Part shown: positions 45,194 through 57,681 of the stretch, one piece after another
Layout of the letters: each line of letters starts with the position of its first letter
Numbering within the stretch: position 1 is the first letter of the stretch
Source: Favolaschia claudopus
Taxonomy: Eukaryota > Basidiomycota > Agaricomycetes > Agaricales > Mycenaceae
Length of the DNA: 64,000 nucleotides
NCBI GenBank assembly: GCA_037176885.1
Contig: JAWWNJ010000121.1
Location: 682,001-746,000, forward strand
Direction: 5' to 3'
Translations under genes and position numbers: made by a program
The notes under the pieces: generated by a model
The model's database searches: none
The model's input: only the letters and a program-made list of their open reading frames with translations
Told to the model about the DNA's origin: nothing

Positions 45194-46387
45194 TCATTCA
45201 AAATTTTCACCAGACGAATCACACCTGATTCCAATCTGTATTTGTATCAGTCAGTTGGAGCAATTGTTGGCATTTCCATGACATACTGTATTTCGCAGAA
45301 AAATCATTGGCAAAAGCTCACGCAGTCGCTGCTGAGCCTCGATCATATCAGAGGTATCGGGTTCCAATATGAATTCGACGACCAAAGAGAATGGCAGTGA
45401 CATTAGCACTTCGTCCAGCTCAGTGTTAATGGGTCTCAGTATATCTAGCATATATTCGCTGAGCCCCAACGAGATTTCCTGCATGCGCGGTAATCTTGAT
45501 ATCGTTCGAAGAGTCGGACAGATTTCAGGAATTAGAGCTCCAAGAAGGAATATTCGGATGGTGGTAAGATCGAGGAATCGGGAGAGATCAACCTTGATGT
45601 ACTTTTGAACGAAGTCAGAAATGGAAAATGAGGTTGGTAGAACGCATACGGGCCCTATTAACCTGAACTCCAGTATTCGGATTGATGTGGGCACGGTATT
45701 CCACAGCAGTGATTCTGGGTTTGAAATGCGAAAATGCCTCAGGTGTGATACGTCCAAGGGATACAAAGCCGCAAAATCAAGCGGTTTGCAGAAGTAGAAA
45801 TTGCAAAAGGGCGAAAGTGTGAGAGAGTCTAACCGAGCGAGGGATGTCGACGGGTGCTCGTTTGGTTTCATTATTGATGCCGTTTCGTTGTCCCATTTGG
45901 AATATACAAAGGTAAAATCACGAATTGTGAGACGGAGGCGCTTCAGCATATGCATACAGGTTGAAAGAGATGTTGAGTCGGACCTAAGGGTCAACTTCAA
46001 GGAATGAAGGGATGACACACTGCGCAGCGACTGTAAATCCGGCTCAAACTGAGTGGGATCTGATACTGCGAGCGCGAAACTTTTTAATCTCGTGAATGGC
46101 AGTCTGCACATCTGGCGAATGAGGGCACTGGAGTGGTCTTGAGACTCATCAAGGCTCACGTGGCGAATGCGGCGAATAAGATAAGGATAGCACCTTAGCG
46201 TGTCGCAAAGTTCGAGCAGAGCCTCATCATCGCCGCGCGGTGTGGAAAAAAGCCTGTCTTGTGCAGCGTTTGACCAGGATCGAGCCACAAGTGCGCAGTG
46301 AATGAGATCATCCGGATCCGCGACAAACCCGATGCACTGGTCTACGAGTTCTTGCACATCCAGAGGACTCGTTGGGTTCAAAGCCAT
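45194..46387 (-). CDS. F-box/LRR-like protein, intact paralogue
   Basis: Exon 1 is 46387-45287 and exon 2 is 45235-45194 with a 51-nt intron, 380 residues. It opens P-L-D-V-Q-E-L-V-D-Q-C-I-G-F-V, then C-A-L-V-A-R-S-W-S-N-A-A-Q-D-R-L-F, the F-box-like core, followed by LRR-like segments (L-R-S-V-S-S-L-H-S-L-K-L, L-A-R-L-D-S-L-T-L). The ATG at 46387 aligns with the start of its frameshifted neighbour; upstream in-frame Met at 46423 is less likely. The pair share promoter words, so the duplication included regulatory DNA. Confidence 0.75.
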
Positions 46388-46585
46388 CGAGAGAAATGAC
46401 GGGGGGATGGAGTAAAGCAGCAACGCTAGCTCAGTATTTATTACCCTATCGCATGATCTCGTGCTTGCGTCAAAGAGCTTGGAGAATGGCTACTGAGTAT
46501 CGTTATTGTTGAAGTGGGTAAGATCAAATCGCTTTATGTGTTAGATCACGTCAGAATTTGAGTATGATCGCTCCAGTGAGTAAAA

Positions 46586-46936
46586 TCATTTTGAACCTAC
46601 ATCTGGTCGGTACTTCCGACTTATATCATATATGTACCAGCGCACCATCATTCCCCTTGGGAACGGCATAACATCGGCCGACACGAAGAACAATAGTTCA
46701 CTTGTCCCGCGTGTGGCTGTGAAAAGATGTTGCAGCTTGCTGGACAGCCTTGAGATGTCAGGGCGAATGAATTCTGCTTTGAAGCGCCGGAGTTCGAGGA
46801 AAACAAGCCCAGAAGCAACATAGGGTTGATAGGCAGGCGAGACTGCAGCGGCGCATTGAGCCTGGGGAGAAGATGGGGGAAAGAAGGGGAAAGAACAAGG
46901 GCGACAAGACGGTGACGTGGCAACGGGATTGATCAA
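46586..46936 (-). CDS. Possible terminal exon of an unknown gene
   Basis: A coding-like stretch after a strong acceptor (TTCTCCCCAG near 46866) reads about 90 residues, A-Q-C-A-A-A-V-S-P through R-K-Y-R-P-D-V. No ATG precedes it in frame, so earlier exons would lie upstream near 46960-47040. No family is recognised. Confidence 0.3.
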   Translation of the reverse strand: MINPVATSPSCRPCSFPFFPPSSPQAQCAAAVSPAYQPYVASGLVFLELRRFKAEFIRPDISRLSSKLQHLFTATRGTSELLFFVSADVMPFPRGMMVRWYIYDISRKYRPDVGSK

Positions 46937-48081
46937 TCACGCCATTGATCGTCGGAGTTGAACCAAAGTTGAACGACTTGGCGGAATTTCGGAAATACGG
47001 CGTGAGTTTGGTGATACTGTAACAAACGAACGAACAGTGCACAAGGGGCCTAAGGCGCCAATGTGTCAGGAATCAACGTCGAAAGGTAAGTAAGTGTAAC
47101 TTGACGGATGCGCTGTTTTTTCATGTCGACTGATCGGAGAAGTTCGGCTGTCATGAATCGGACATTCTGATGCGATGCTCTCAAGATGATCTCTTGCTTT
47201 CGCCCACCATCTGCTGTTGATCTGCTGTCACCGTGATTTCCACGTCCACCCTAATCGGTTGCTCTCTCACCGAAAGCTTGAAGTTAGGTCTGTGCCGATG
47301 CGTTAGTAGGCAATCTTCGGTTGCTCTTCGTAAACGTCTTTGAAATAACTCTAAAGTTCTCGGTCAATTCGGCGCTAGCACTGCTCTCAACGTTTCCACC
47401 GAAGTAGTTTCCATCATCCCCGACTACTTTCGCTTTGGCAACAGATCCCTGAGACTACACTACAGTGGGAAAATCTCCGATGTACATCTTGTCCCCGATT
47501 TCGACGACCCGCCACCCATCTCCGAGACCCCGATTCGTACTGAGGTTACTGAATTCAAGTTGCGTATCCCATGCTTCATAGTTTATCCTAAGCTTATGGT
47601 TGGATACGCAGCAGGAATCCTTATAGCGGGTTCTCTGAGGAACGGACATATTTTCTGGAATGTTCCGCAAGACGCACCAATTTCTACAGATGGACCCACA
47701 CCTTGTTTTTGCGTGGCGTGGTAACCTCAATATGTGGGTCCAGTGACAATAGAGTGGATTCAACGAACGCTGACTCAAGAGTAGATCTTCATTGGAATGA
47801 TGGTGCGACTTCTTTCGGCATGTTGCATGCCTTCTCTTGTTTATCGCTTATGCGCTTGTTGTTAATTTGAGGTCCCGACACAAAAAGGAGCCAGGATATA
47901 AAATGACGAAGCTTCTCGTCATTCTTGTGATCCCCTTTCACAATGCAAAACCAGTATCTCAATGCAGGTTTGGGGGTGTATTTCCATCAGGTGCGCGAAA
48001 TCCTCCCGTTTTTGATGATTTTCAATCATCTTCTCCTTGCAGCCAGTTCCGCCCATACATTCTTCGTCCACTTGGCCACAA
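46937..48081. other. About 1.1 kb without a confident gene
   Basis: It is the promoter side of the GATA-like gene. A possible upstream exon start (ATG at about 47943) could not be joined in frame. Confidence 0.4.
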
Positions 48082-48990
48082 ATGATACAACCGAGTAATG
48101 TTCTCGTTGGGCTCGCAGATTCCTCCTCTAAATGGTGGAACAAGCCCTACCCACCGCTCTCCTCATTTCCTCCCGATGTTTTGGAACGTTGTTACGAAGC
48201 ACAGCAACCATTGACGTATGCGGAATTTATGCAGCAAGCTCTACCTCACCTTCATGCCCACTCTGATGCTGATGATACGATGCATCTGGGAGAGTTCTGC
48301 GACACGCAGTTCAATAACGCTACAGAGCCACTGTATTCTCCGTACCCGTCCATCTCCAAGCTTCACCTCGCTACGTCCCCCTCGCCGTCACCCAGCGCCG
48401 CTGTCCCCGTGACGCAACTAACACACCACCGGTTGCGAGGATATGCAGACGCGGCTTTGAATCCGTTCGTGAACGATCCTTTGTCTGGTAGTTGGGCCCC
48501 CTGGCCCCAGGACGTGCGAGGCGCCGAGGTTCTGCTCTCGTCGGAAACTGAATCTGTTCCTTCCCCTACTGTCATTGATAACGTGCCGTATCCATTGTGT
48601 GATTCTGCCAATGAACCCGAGAAGGGGATGGACAGCTGTAGCGCAATCATGGGAGAATGTAATCAATGCAGAAAGAGGAAACCAAAGGCTCTGGGACGCA
48701 TAATTGATAAAGAATGGCTATGCAATGCCTGTGTTGTGTACTGGCGTCGCAACAGAAGGCCCCGACCGGAGAAGCATTGGGATAACAAGGTTGTGAAGCG
48801 ATTGGGCTGGTCGAAACGTTCCCGTCGCAGAACGATGGGGTTCAAGATGTCTTCCGCATCGAGCGTGATCAATAGTGAGTAAAGGTGTGTTCGGAAATCA
48901 TATCTCTGGTTTGAGGTGGGCCGCTCAAAGTACTAAATAGGCGTGGGAGAACCGGAGAAGTTGGAAGTGAGTATCACGATGACAATCTAG
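48082..48990 (+). CDS. GATA-like single zinc-finger protein
   Basis: From the ATG at 48082 the frame runs to 48874; a GTGAGT donor there and an acceptor at 48940 (after TACTAAAT, a branch-site match) add a short last exon to TAG at 48988. If the intron is kept, the stop is TAA at 48880. Near residue 195 lies E-C-N-Q-C, 17 residues, then L-C-N-A-C-V-V-Y-W: C-x2-C-x17-C-x2-C with the L-C-N-A-C of GATA-type fingers, followed by basic residues (R-R-N-R-R-P-R). GATA factors bind (A/T)GATA(A/G) DNA in the nucleus and in fungi control nitrogen, light and iron responses. The loop sequence between the cysteine pairs differs from classical fingers (no T-P-L-W-R), so DNA preference is uncertain. The N-terminal two thirds is Ser/Pro-rich. 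Confidence 0.65.
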
Positions 48991-49436
48991 ATGGTATTTC
49001 CTTGGTATTTCCAATGTACTTGTGTTATCTGAATCATACTTTCATTTCCCCATCTTGTCGCAGACCCTGGGATGAGCGGATTCCGGAATGTTACGCTGGG
49101 TTCAGGCTCGCTCCAGTTGTTCTCCAGCGCGCAACAATAACCAACATCAAATGAAGTGTCGGATCTCGGCGCTCTCGACCGACCTCCAAGTTCTCGTGAG
49201 CTTTGCTTCTTTGTGCTCAACACAACACCAGTCAACGCTAGTCAACGCCGGCTGATGTATGACAAGCGTGTGGTAATCTTCTCATTGAATTGCACGGCTC
49301 GGGACCCTCCGAGTCGGGTGTGTCCTACCCGGCCAGATGCAGCCAGATGGGGGTAGTTATCGCTCGGGGCCTCGTTATCAATCGCAATCGTGTGTCCACT
49401 GCGTTCCTACCTCTCAATACTTTGTTCCCTCCCCCA

Positions 49437-51106
49437 ATGACCGACATAACTATCCCTCAGCCTATACCGCTCCAGGATCCGAAAACAGTCTCTAATACTT
49501 CAGCATCCGACCATGGACCAGATGGCGCGACTCACGGCGCAGAATTGCCTACCCAATCGATAACACCATCCGAGTCTCATGCCCAAAGGTATGAGTAGCC
49601 GTGATATGCTTGTGCTCCATGTTATATCCATTTACTGTTATGTTATTTCGCAGCTCTCGGCTCTTTGAGAGGGCAGAGAACTTTACGATCGTCGGAGGTC
49701 ACTTTGCTTCGGGAAATGTGATTGTAAATAATCATTCGTCGGTGAGTTGAGGTTTGGATCTGAGTTGACTTTCATTTGACGCTCAATTCTGTTATGTAGT
49801 CTGCAGGATTATCTGTTCCAAACCAACCAAAGCCGTACCTCAGCCCTGTTTTCGACGATACATTTTCAGACAGCGATATTTACTGCCGGCAGATGATGCG
49901 CCAGAAGCGCGGTTTCCCGCTATACGATCCCGAACCGCGGAGAACGCTTGCTCAAGCGTATCAAGATCGTGGCGTTACAATTGGCGACGTTGGAAGAATC
50001 ACACCAGACGGTGCTTTTGACTTCTTTTTCAACGTATATCTTCCTGCCGATCATCCTATCAACAACAATAATGTTCCCGACGATTTTTATCCGTTGCCGC
50101 CTTTTGAATCTGTAGACGTGTACGATCAGTCCTACCGTTCCGGGAACCATGTTTCAACGTCCTCCGTGCAACGACTAGATCCCGAGTATGTCATCATTAC
50201 CCTTACAAATATGCCCATGCCTGACCTGCTTCTCACTTAGCCTATTCCCAGGGGGGCAATTCATTTTGGAATGCCAACCACCGCAAGGAGCTGTCTTGAC
50301 GCTCCCGCATGGGTCGCATGTGCAGAAACTCGAAAACCTTCAAGGACTGAGGGAATATGCGGCGGCGAATGCGGAAAATTGGTTCAAATATATCAATGGT
50401 CCGAGGGGACGGGGACTGAATGGCTCAATTTATGTCATTACAGGTTGCGAGAAATCCCCTTCGTGGGGATTGGCCACCTTTCACAGTGTTTCGAAGCCTC
50501 AGCCCTTCGAACTCTCCTTCGAACCCATTGGTACAGCCACTCGGTATAGATGGGCGGGCAATCCGGCGCACAAAAAATCCTACAACATGTCACCGACTCT
50601 TTCGCCAGATTGGAATCAGGCTCCCTTCGTCCATGGACTATGGATCTCGCTTGGAACTAGTATTTGGGCGAGGCTGTTCGAAACCATACGCGTAGGAGAG
50701 TTGACTGATCCAAGCTTTCAACCGGAAGCATCGGGAAGCAGTTCTTCACGTGTCCATGGATCATCCTCTACGCTTTCACGGATCTGGGGTTTATTCCATG
50801 GAGGGACATACAATGCCAGCTATGGGGGCGGGACACGCTCTATTGTCGCCTATGACTTTCCTCCAGCTCATGAAGTTTGTTTCTTTCCATTCGTTCAGTA
50901 ACAAGTTGACAGGTTGTCCCAGATCTTTCACCCGGGGTCATGGATAAATGCTTACATTCACCACCAGGTACACATTCTCAATGTGCACAGTAAGTACTCA
51001 AAGTGAGCTTATCTAGGTCCCAAACGCCGACGTGATCATATCTCATGATGACGATTGGCAAGATATCCTCAGCGAGGCGAGCGACATATTTCAAAATCTT
51101 GAATAA
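49437..51106 (+). CDS. Unknown agaricomycete protein, expanded-family type
   Basis: Six exons: 49437-49588, 49654-49741, 49800-50185, 50241-50874, 50923-50967 and 51017-51106; 464 residues, all joins in frame. After a polar start comes F-E-R-A-E-N-F-T-I-V-G-G-H-F, the N-F-T-I segment seen near the N-terminus of many agaricomycete proteins, then a P-L-P-P-F-E region, the G-C-E-K-S-P-S-W-G-L-A core and a C-terminal A-Y-D-F-P-P-A-H-E, I-F-H-P-G-S-W-I-N and D-V-I-I-S-H-D-D-D-W. I recall such proteins as a large unnamed group in mushrooms, without known role. No catalytic motif is evident. The acidic end suggests a cytosolic or nuclear protein. Confidence 0.65.
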
Positions 51107-51486
51107 GTGTTCATATTTACGTTAGGATGACCACACATCGCGCATCCATACCGTGCCCGAGCTTCTGCAAAAAATACACGAGCAAAACAACATTATTCGT
51201 ATCGGAGGTAGGTGATATCGTAATTGCATCTGTGAGCGGAGCATTTATTGTTGGGACACCTAGGCTTAGCATTCCTGCGCCCAATATCAAAACGTTCAAG
51301 CGTCGAATCTATCACTCCCTCTGGGAGCAAACCGCACAATTCTCAGCATACCTCGTCACCGGAATTGCTGACTACCCAACACACATCTGAATGTACGTAT
51401 TCCCGATATGTTTCTTTGTTCATCAGCACTATCCTATTTCAGCAAAGCACGTCAATGAGCACACAAAATATCAAAATACTTCAAGC

Positions 51487-52733
51487 ATGCAAACCGTCTT
51501 AGAGCAGTGTTTTAGGTGCTTGGGCAAGCAGCAGTTTGGAGAACAAACTCAAACCCTCCTTGCATGTGCCCTTGTGGCGCGCTCTTGGACGCATCCGGCG
51601 CAGTCCATTCTCTTTCAAGCGCCGCATGAGACCCACATTAAATTCCCCAAAAGTGACGAGATTGTCAGGGAATTTCATGAAGTGCTCAAAATGTCTCCAC
51701 ATCTCATCAGCTATATTCGGGTCCTTGAGATTCGTGCAGATTGGCTCACAACCGGAAGCCGCGCGATATGCTATCTTGCCTTCACCAATTTGGAGACGCT
51801 TCGACTCACACTTGGAACCAGAAAGGAGCAAATTTACAATAAGCCCTCGTTGATGGAAAAATATCCATGGCTTCCAATGCTTCTAGGCATGCATACTCTT
51901 CAGCGTGTCGAATTCTGGTTGGCTGCACCGCTTCGCGCCTTCATCCAGCTTTTGAGATGTTGTTCCCCAACAATCCGGCATGTTGAAGTATTCGGTTACC
52001 TGGGAGGATCTCTGCAATCTCAACATGCCAGTGCTGTATCACCAGGTCCCCTCCCCAAGCTTGCTTCACTCAGACTACGTTTTCCTGGCTCGTCATACCA
52101 ATTGGATGCCGTCTCCTCCTTCCTCCATCAGTCGATGGAGCACGTTTGGGATTTATCACAGCTCAAGTGCTTGACCATCAATGCAGACGTAATTTTTCCT
52201 TTGGACAAGTTGCCAATGAGCAACATCCAAGTCCTAGATGTGGTCCTCTCGGTGCGAAATCTATGTCAAATCAGTTAGTTACTAATGCGGAGCAGAACGA
52301 TATGCTTCCCCGACTCAACCTTTCAAATTACCCAAATCTCCGGTTCCTTCGACTCAATTATTGGTGGTACGGATGTGGACAGCTGCCCCTTGCACTTAAG
52401 ACGCTTCCTAGTCATCATAAACTTGACACCTTGGCTATCGCAATTCTGGATGATATGGACAAGCTGGAACCAGATCTACCCAGCCTCCTAGAGTCCCTCC
52501 CACTTCCCAAGGTTCCGCATGTGCACATCGAACTGAATCGGCGACAAGAGGGAGCTACAGGAAGGGTGCGATATTCGCAGATCATATATGAAAACAATCT
52601 GGTATCTATTCATTTCTGAGGAAGTGAAAGGTGACTGATATTTGGCTAGTATAAATTTGTCCGAGTGAGTGAAGAGGTGGTTACAAGACTTTGGAGGGTA
52701 CGTGACATACATCTTTTTACATACGACAACTGA
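51487..52733 (+). CDS. F-box/LRR-like protein
   Basis: Exons 51487-52251, 52296-52601 and 52650-52733, all phase 0, 384 residues. The start M-Q-T-V-L-E-Q-C-F-R-C-L and the segment L-L-A-C-A-L-V-A-R-S-W-T-H-P-A-Q-S-I-L-F parallel the genes at 42044 and 45194. LRR-like units follow (F-T-N-L-E-T-L-R-L, L-P-K-L-A-S-L-R-L, Y-P-N-L-R-F-L-R-L). Retaining the second intron would stop at 52619; removing it adds a basic tail ending at 52731. An upstream in-frame Met at 51391 is possible but the paralogues begin at the later site. Orientation is opposite to the other F-box genes. Confidence 0.72.
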
Positions 52734-53171
52734 ATAACCAGTTTAGGAGCTTGTGGAATGTTATTAATGTTTAGCTCTACTTAGTCAACTTGTGATTTTT
52801 TTCCCTCCCAACCCACAGGAAAAAGGAACAAACGGGTGTTAGTCAACATTTTTTTTCTTGACAGGTCTCGACAGTGATTGGACAGTCACGACGCTACTTA
52901 GCGCCCATTAGGCGCCCATCTACGAGTTCTTGCCCGCTTCGTCTTGGCTTCGTCTCGTGTTTGAATGAATTTCGAATTAGAGATTTGTAGATGCAGTTGA
53001 ATAGATGTTTGCTCAGAATCCCTCCACTCGGATTCTTTTCAACAAGCACAAGGGTCCTCCCCGACCGCATTTCGCTGAAGCCCAACTGAAGCCTGACAGT
53101 GATCGATCATGACGCCATTGAACCCACGTATTTGCGAGCCGCGTGACCCGGTGTGACATCAGTGATTCTTC

Positions 53172-53192
53172 TTTTTTTTTTTTTTTTTTTTT
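53172..53192 (+). repeat. 21-base T run
   Basis: Uninterrupted T tract. It might be a retroposed poly(A) tail in reverse, or a simple-sequence run; no element body was recognised beside it. Confidence 0.8.
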
Positions 53193-54518
53193 ATGGAGCG
53201 TTGGGTCTTGAAACCTAAACGATTATCAGTCTGCAGAAGCATTCCGAGTCGTCCGCTAGGGTTACTGGATGTGGACCAGAAAATGCCGGGGAAAATGTCC
53301 GGGAGGAAATGCCTTACGCACGATTATAATCATTATACCAGTGTGGGACTCCAGCAATGCGGAATTTTAACAATTCCATTTCTCTCGGGCTGTATACCCA
53401 CTAAAACCCCCCTTGTGTAAGTCCAATCGTCCGGCAAAGACTGTTCGTTTATGAGTAGTCCACTCCAGGTATTCAAAACCATTATCTTGCTGAACGCAAG
53501 GGAGCCAAATCTCGCTCTATCCGTTAAAATCCTGTCGCGGTCCAGGGCCAAGTGATTCTTCTCCAGGCTCTTGCCACCACCATCGTCGGCGTCGACACCT
53601 CTTCCCCGTTGATTGTAGAGGTTGTACAAGACAGCTATAGATTCTCTATAACCTATGGCACCCCACCACTCATTTCGACCACTTTCACCGGATCGATCTT
53701 CTGGCTAGCGAACGCTTGTCTCTAGATCTTATGACTCTTCCTCTTCGCTAGTAGATTCGCTCGCCCCAAGCTTCATTTTTGCAGCATTTCCCTGAATATA
53801 TCCCTCGCAAAATCTCCCCCTGCGTGCTGATCTACAGGCTATAGCTTTCCGACTCTCAGTTCTGATCTCCGGCGCGCAAATCTTTCTGCAAGATTTCTTG
53901 TAGGATATCAACCTGAGCCTTGAGGTTTTCTAGATCTGCTACTCTCAAAGTCTCGCATGCATATCACTATTCTGCTCTGGTCCAACTCAACGAGGTCGCT
54001 TATTCTGACGGTTGTCATGAGTGCGTGTTACTGGCGTCATACCATCCTCAATTGACTGATAAAAGTTATGCCATGATTGGACTGGAAACTTGAAGAAGGT
54101 CGAGCTTCTCACGTGCAGGATTTGGAGCAAAAACTGTTATTTCGCGCTGCTCCTTAGTCTGGCAGAGAGCACGAAGAGCATTGGGAGACAAGAACGGGCA
54201 GCTCAGCTGCGTGCTGGGATCCTCGAGTGTCCTGGCCGCGAGAGCCCCTGGGAAATACAGTACTATGACGCGTCACTTTGTTGTCGTATATTTCTGTTGA
54301 AAAAATGGAAAGCGCAAACAATGCGTCCTTTGTCTTCTCCTTTCATTTCGCCTCCCGCCGGCCTGGACCCTCAATTCAGCCAGACCTTTGATTTGTTGCA
54401 CACGCCTGAAAACCTCTACTCTCTGCGGAACCCGATGTCCGTTGAACTTGTGGACCAAAAACGACGATCTAACACCCAACATAAGCCGCCGCCTAACAAT
54501 CTATCTATCCTATGGCTG
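53193..54518. other. About 1.3 kb without a confident gene
   Basis: Minus-strand frames at 53333-53629 and 53729-53911 are charged and separated by stops; they could be a decayed retroelement frame, but no motif proves it. 54090-54500 has chance frames opposite the next gene. Confidence 0.4.
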
Positions 54519-55215
54519 TCACATACGAGCCTCAAGGAACATACAAGCCACCAACCCCACCATCTGCCCTACTTTCTTTAATTCCGGACTGTCAAGCACC
54601 AATGTATAGCTTTTGCTGAACTGCCAGTGCCAGTCCTTCGGCCGCTTCTGCTCTGACCGCTCCGCCGGCAAGACTCGACCAACTCCCGGTGACCATTGAC
54701 CCTGTTTATCCTATGAATAGAGCATATGAGATGAACCCCCGTTCAGCCAGAGACGCGAGAGTACCCACCTGATAGATAGTGTATCCCGGTTCCCCTGTTT
54801 CCTTTCCGATTTGATAATTATAAGTGATTCGTGACAGGCTCGCGGCACTCCCCAGCCGAAATCGACCTGTCTTCCCTTTAGCATACATGGTATCCCTGTC
54901 TTGTTCAGCAGGCACGGTCGTTCTGCTGGCAGGGGTGGTGATCACTTGCGAAATTTCGAAGTCAAACTCCCGTTTTGAAGTTTCTTCCGATTGCCGGAGG
55001 TCAACTACTGCCCATGCTGAGCCATTCCCCTCGGCCTCCCACATGACAGTGTCTTGCTCGCGACAGTCTATTTGAATAATGAATTTTGACGGTGCGTTAT
55101 TACAGTCGATATCCCATCGGGCCACCGGGAGATACTTGTGAAGATAACGTGTCAGCTCGACTTTCAGTGGCTCATTCTTCGGGGCATCAGTTGGTGAGGA
55201 GGGGAAAGAAGGCAT
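54519..55215 (-). CDS. Unknown protein, two exons
   Basis: Exons 55215-54769 and 54710-54519 on the minus strand, phase 0, 212 residues. The protein shows beta-like alternation (K-F-I-I-Q-I-D-C, S-A-W-A-V-V-D-L, E-F-D-F-E-I-S-Q-V) then a second exon with basic patches and a hydrophobic end (V-G-L-V-A-C-M-F-L-E). The ATG at 55215 follows an AGGAAAC-like leader; the in-frame codons upstream are non-ATG. No family is recognised. The exon 2 acceptor at 54711 keeps the frame, which supports the model. Confidence 0.55.
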
Positions 55216-55711
55216 GGTTTGCGTGGGACAGGGCACAGGAGAGGTCCCTCCCTTTATACTGTTCCTCCCGCAGTTGAGGAAACCTTTTATCGGTACAGGT
55301 TCTTGATCATGTTGACACGACAATTGTTTAAATTCACAAAAGGGTCGGTCGTGCTTCTTTTCAAACGTTTTTGTCGTTCATATGTTGCCAACAATTGTTA
55401 ACAATTGCATTATGCCCACTAGGTGGCCGAAGGTTGCTGATTTTCATCGTAATTAGCCGAGAGGTCCGAGAATTATTGTTCGCAATTGATCGTCGTTGCA
55501 ATAAGGACCCACAACTCGTGTCATTGTACTACTTCGTCACTGCTGAGCATGTGAAAATGACACTGGATCATACCCAACTAACCCTGGATCATACCCAACG
55601 GCGCAACGCAGCTATTATTGTTCAACTTCAGACTCGCTTGGGTGTGGCGTGTGCGAGCTTGTATAGCTTATAAGGTGCAAACATGACATGTACACTCACT
55701 GTCATATAACG

Positions 55712-56481
55712 ATGTCCGCCACCCCCCAATCAACAGAGTATAGTCCACTGCTGGACACGCCACCACGAGGTGCAACAATGACCCTAGTCCGTACAACCAG
55801 TGATTCGCATAGGAATACGAGGTGGAGGGGGCAAAGTCAAACCGCGGATACAGACATAGGGCTCGATTATCTCGGGGCCACGTCACGGTATCTTTGGAAT
55901 GGCTTTGCCATGTTCTTCGAGATTGGCAACTGGTCAGTGATGAAGATCGAAGAAATGACAAGCCAGCAAAGCGTCAAGATTACGGCCCCCGACCGAGAAC
56001 CAATGATACTTGATCTGACGCACCAAACTTTGAGGCATGTCTATTGCTTGGGGAGTGTGGACGATGGGGACTCAGTGTTGTTTTCAGCCGGGAAATTGAG
56101 CCTAGCACCAGATACATTTTCACCGCTCCGGATCCGATAGGTGAGGTACGAACTTATAAGTGCATTATGGAATTGAAGGTGTGATACTGTGCTTGTTTTC
56201 CTCGATATTGTTCTCACAGATTGTAGTACGGAGCCTTGGGCCCTGAAGATTTGTTTCCGAGAAAAGGACCAAGGAACCCCGTTCAGAGTGAATGCATGCG
56301 CATCACAGTCTGTGATTCAGACCAGCAGACGTTTCCGAGTACCAAGTCAGATGAGCGAGATATGCTTGTCACAGTTGACACAACCTCTCCTTCACGGTGG
56401 TGGTTTCGCGACTGGCCTTGCATTTTAGTTGCGATGCTGATATGTATCGACCTGGAGCTGTCGCCGGACGAGGCAGAGTAG
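55712..56481 (+). CDS. Unknown protein with terminal membrane segment, frame not fully resolved
   Basis: From the ATG at 55712 (S-A-T-P-Q-S-T-E-Y) the frame reads F-E-I-G-N-W and T-L-R-H-V-Y-C-L-G-S-V and stops at 56140. After an acceptor near 56219 a different frame reads R-I-T-V-C-D-S-D, W-W-F-R-D-W-P-C and a hydrophobic C-I-L-V-A-M-L-I end, stopping at 56479. The two parts look like one gene, but the frame cannot be joined with a standard splice; either a small indel has broken it or an unusual site is used. Confidence 0.4.
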
Positions 56482-57676
56482 ATCAGATTATCATTCCTTC
56501 ATAAGCACGAACCTCAACAATTACCTGATTGGCCGCGAATCGGCGAATAATTTGCAGATCGGAGTTTGTGGGCACGTCCATGTAAGAATTACACATTCAG
56601 AAATCAGCTGGGAGTCAGAACTGGTCATGTCGATTGAACATATAGTGACGATCCGAGGACCGAGCGAGATGCGTATCGAATGTGAAAAGTCAGACGTCTG
56701 CAAGGTGGAGAATAAGCTGAAATGATAAAGGGACGTTAACAGTGAGAGTCCAAGCTAATCAGGTACCACATAGTCCACCAGTAACCATCTTCGATCTTGG
56801 TGGCGATTACTACTTGGTACTGACATGAACAACGCACTGAATCTGAAAGTTAACAGCTGCGTGAGTGGCATAGTAATTGCCATGGACGGTAGACAGTGCC
56901 TTGTTAGATGTGAGACTCCGTGAATAGTGACAAAAGAAAATAAAAAACAAAAGGTTTACGCGTAAATGGCCTGAGGTGATATCCAATGAATTATTTGAGT
57001 CTTGCCGTCGTTATCGATCTTCATGCAACTCGGACCGGAGACCGAGAGCTGTATCTGAACTAATCGGAAGTAGAGACGCTGGAACATTCAAAAGGGTGCT
57101 GTTCCGAAACCTGAAGGGTTATAAAGTTGCTGAGAGGCGATATGCACTATTCAAAAGGCTCATTCGGAGGAAAGGGATGTTACTTACGTTGATTCGGTCA
57201 TTCTGACAACAGCTTTCTGCCAATTCGTCGCGGTCACGCCATAAATATTCAGTGCGTCAAGATTGAACCGACGTTGGTCCAGCTGCCTAGCGGGAAAGTA
57301 TATCCATGGACTTCGGCCTGGAAGAAACAAATCCAGAACAAACCCGATCGACATTCTGCCACTGGAACGATTTTGATTACGATTGTAGTGAGCGCGTTGG
57401 AGAACAAGTACCTCTCGGAGATCCTCTCAGCCGATAATATTGAGAAATCACACATCGAAAACTCGAATGTTATCGCGTGGAATTTCTGGTGGTGCTAATG
57501 ACTTTTAGCTGTAGAGTACCCGATTTGAAGCGGAAGGAATATGATATCAAGTCACCTGAGCGGGAGGAATCAGTACATGGCCGAACCGCTGAGAACGAAG
57601 GAAAAGGGATATAGAGAGCTAGATAGCATATAAAGACGAAGTAGGAATGAGTGTACAAAGGGCCTAACTCACGCCA
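56482..57676. other. Coding-like fragments, no complete gene
   Basis: 56540-56730 (plus) reads coding-like sequence ending V-E-N-K-L-K and a second fragment at about 57218-57498 ends W-N-F-W-W-C, preceded by a plausible acceptor. They may belong to a second gene or to a decayed duplicate of the preceding one. Confidence 0.3.
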
Positions 57677-57681
57677 GATTT
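57677..57681. repeat. Target-site duplication of the Copia array, left
   Basis: GATTT directly before the first TGTTGG; matched at 60945-60949. Confidence 0.75.
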
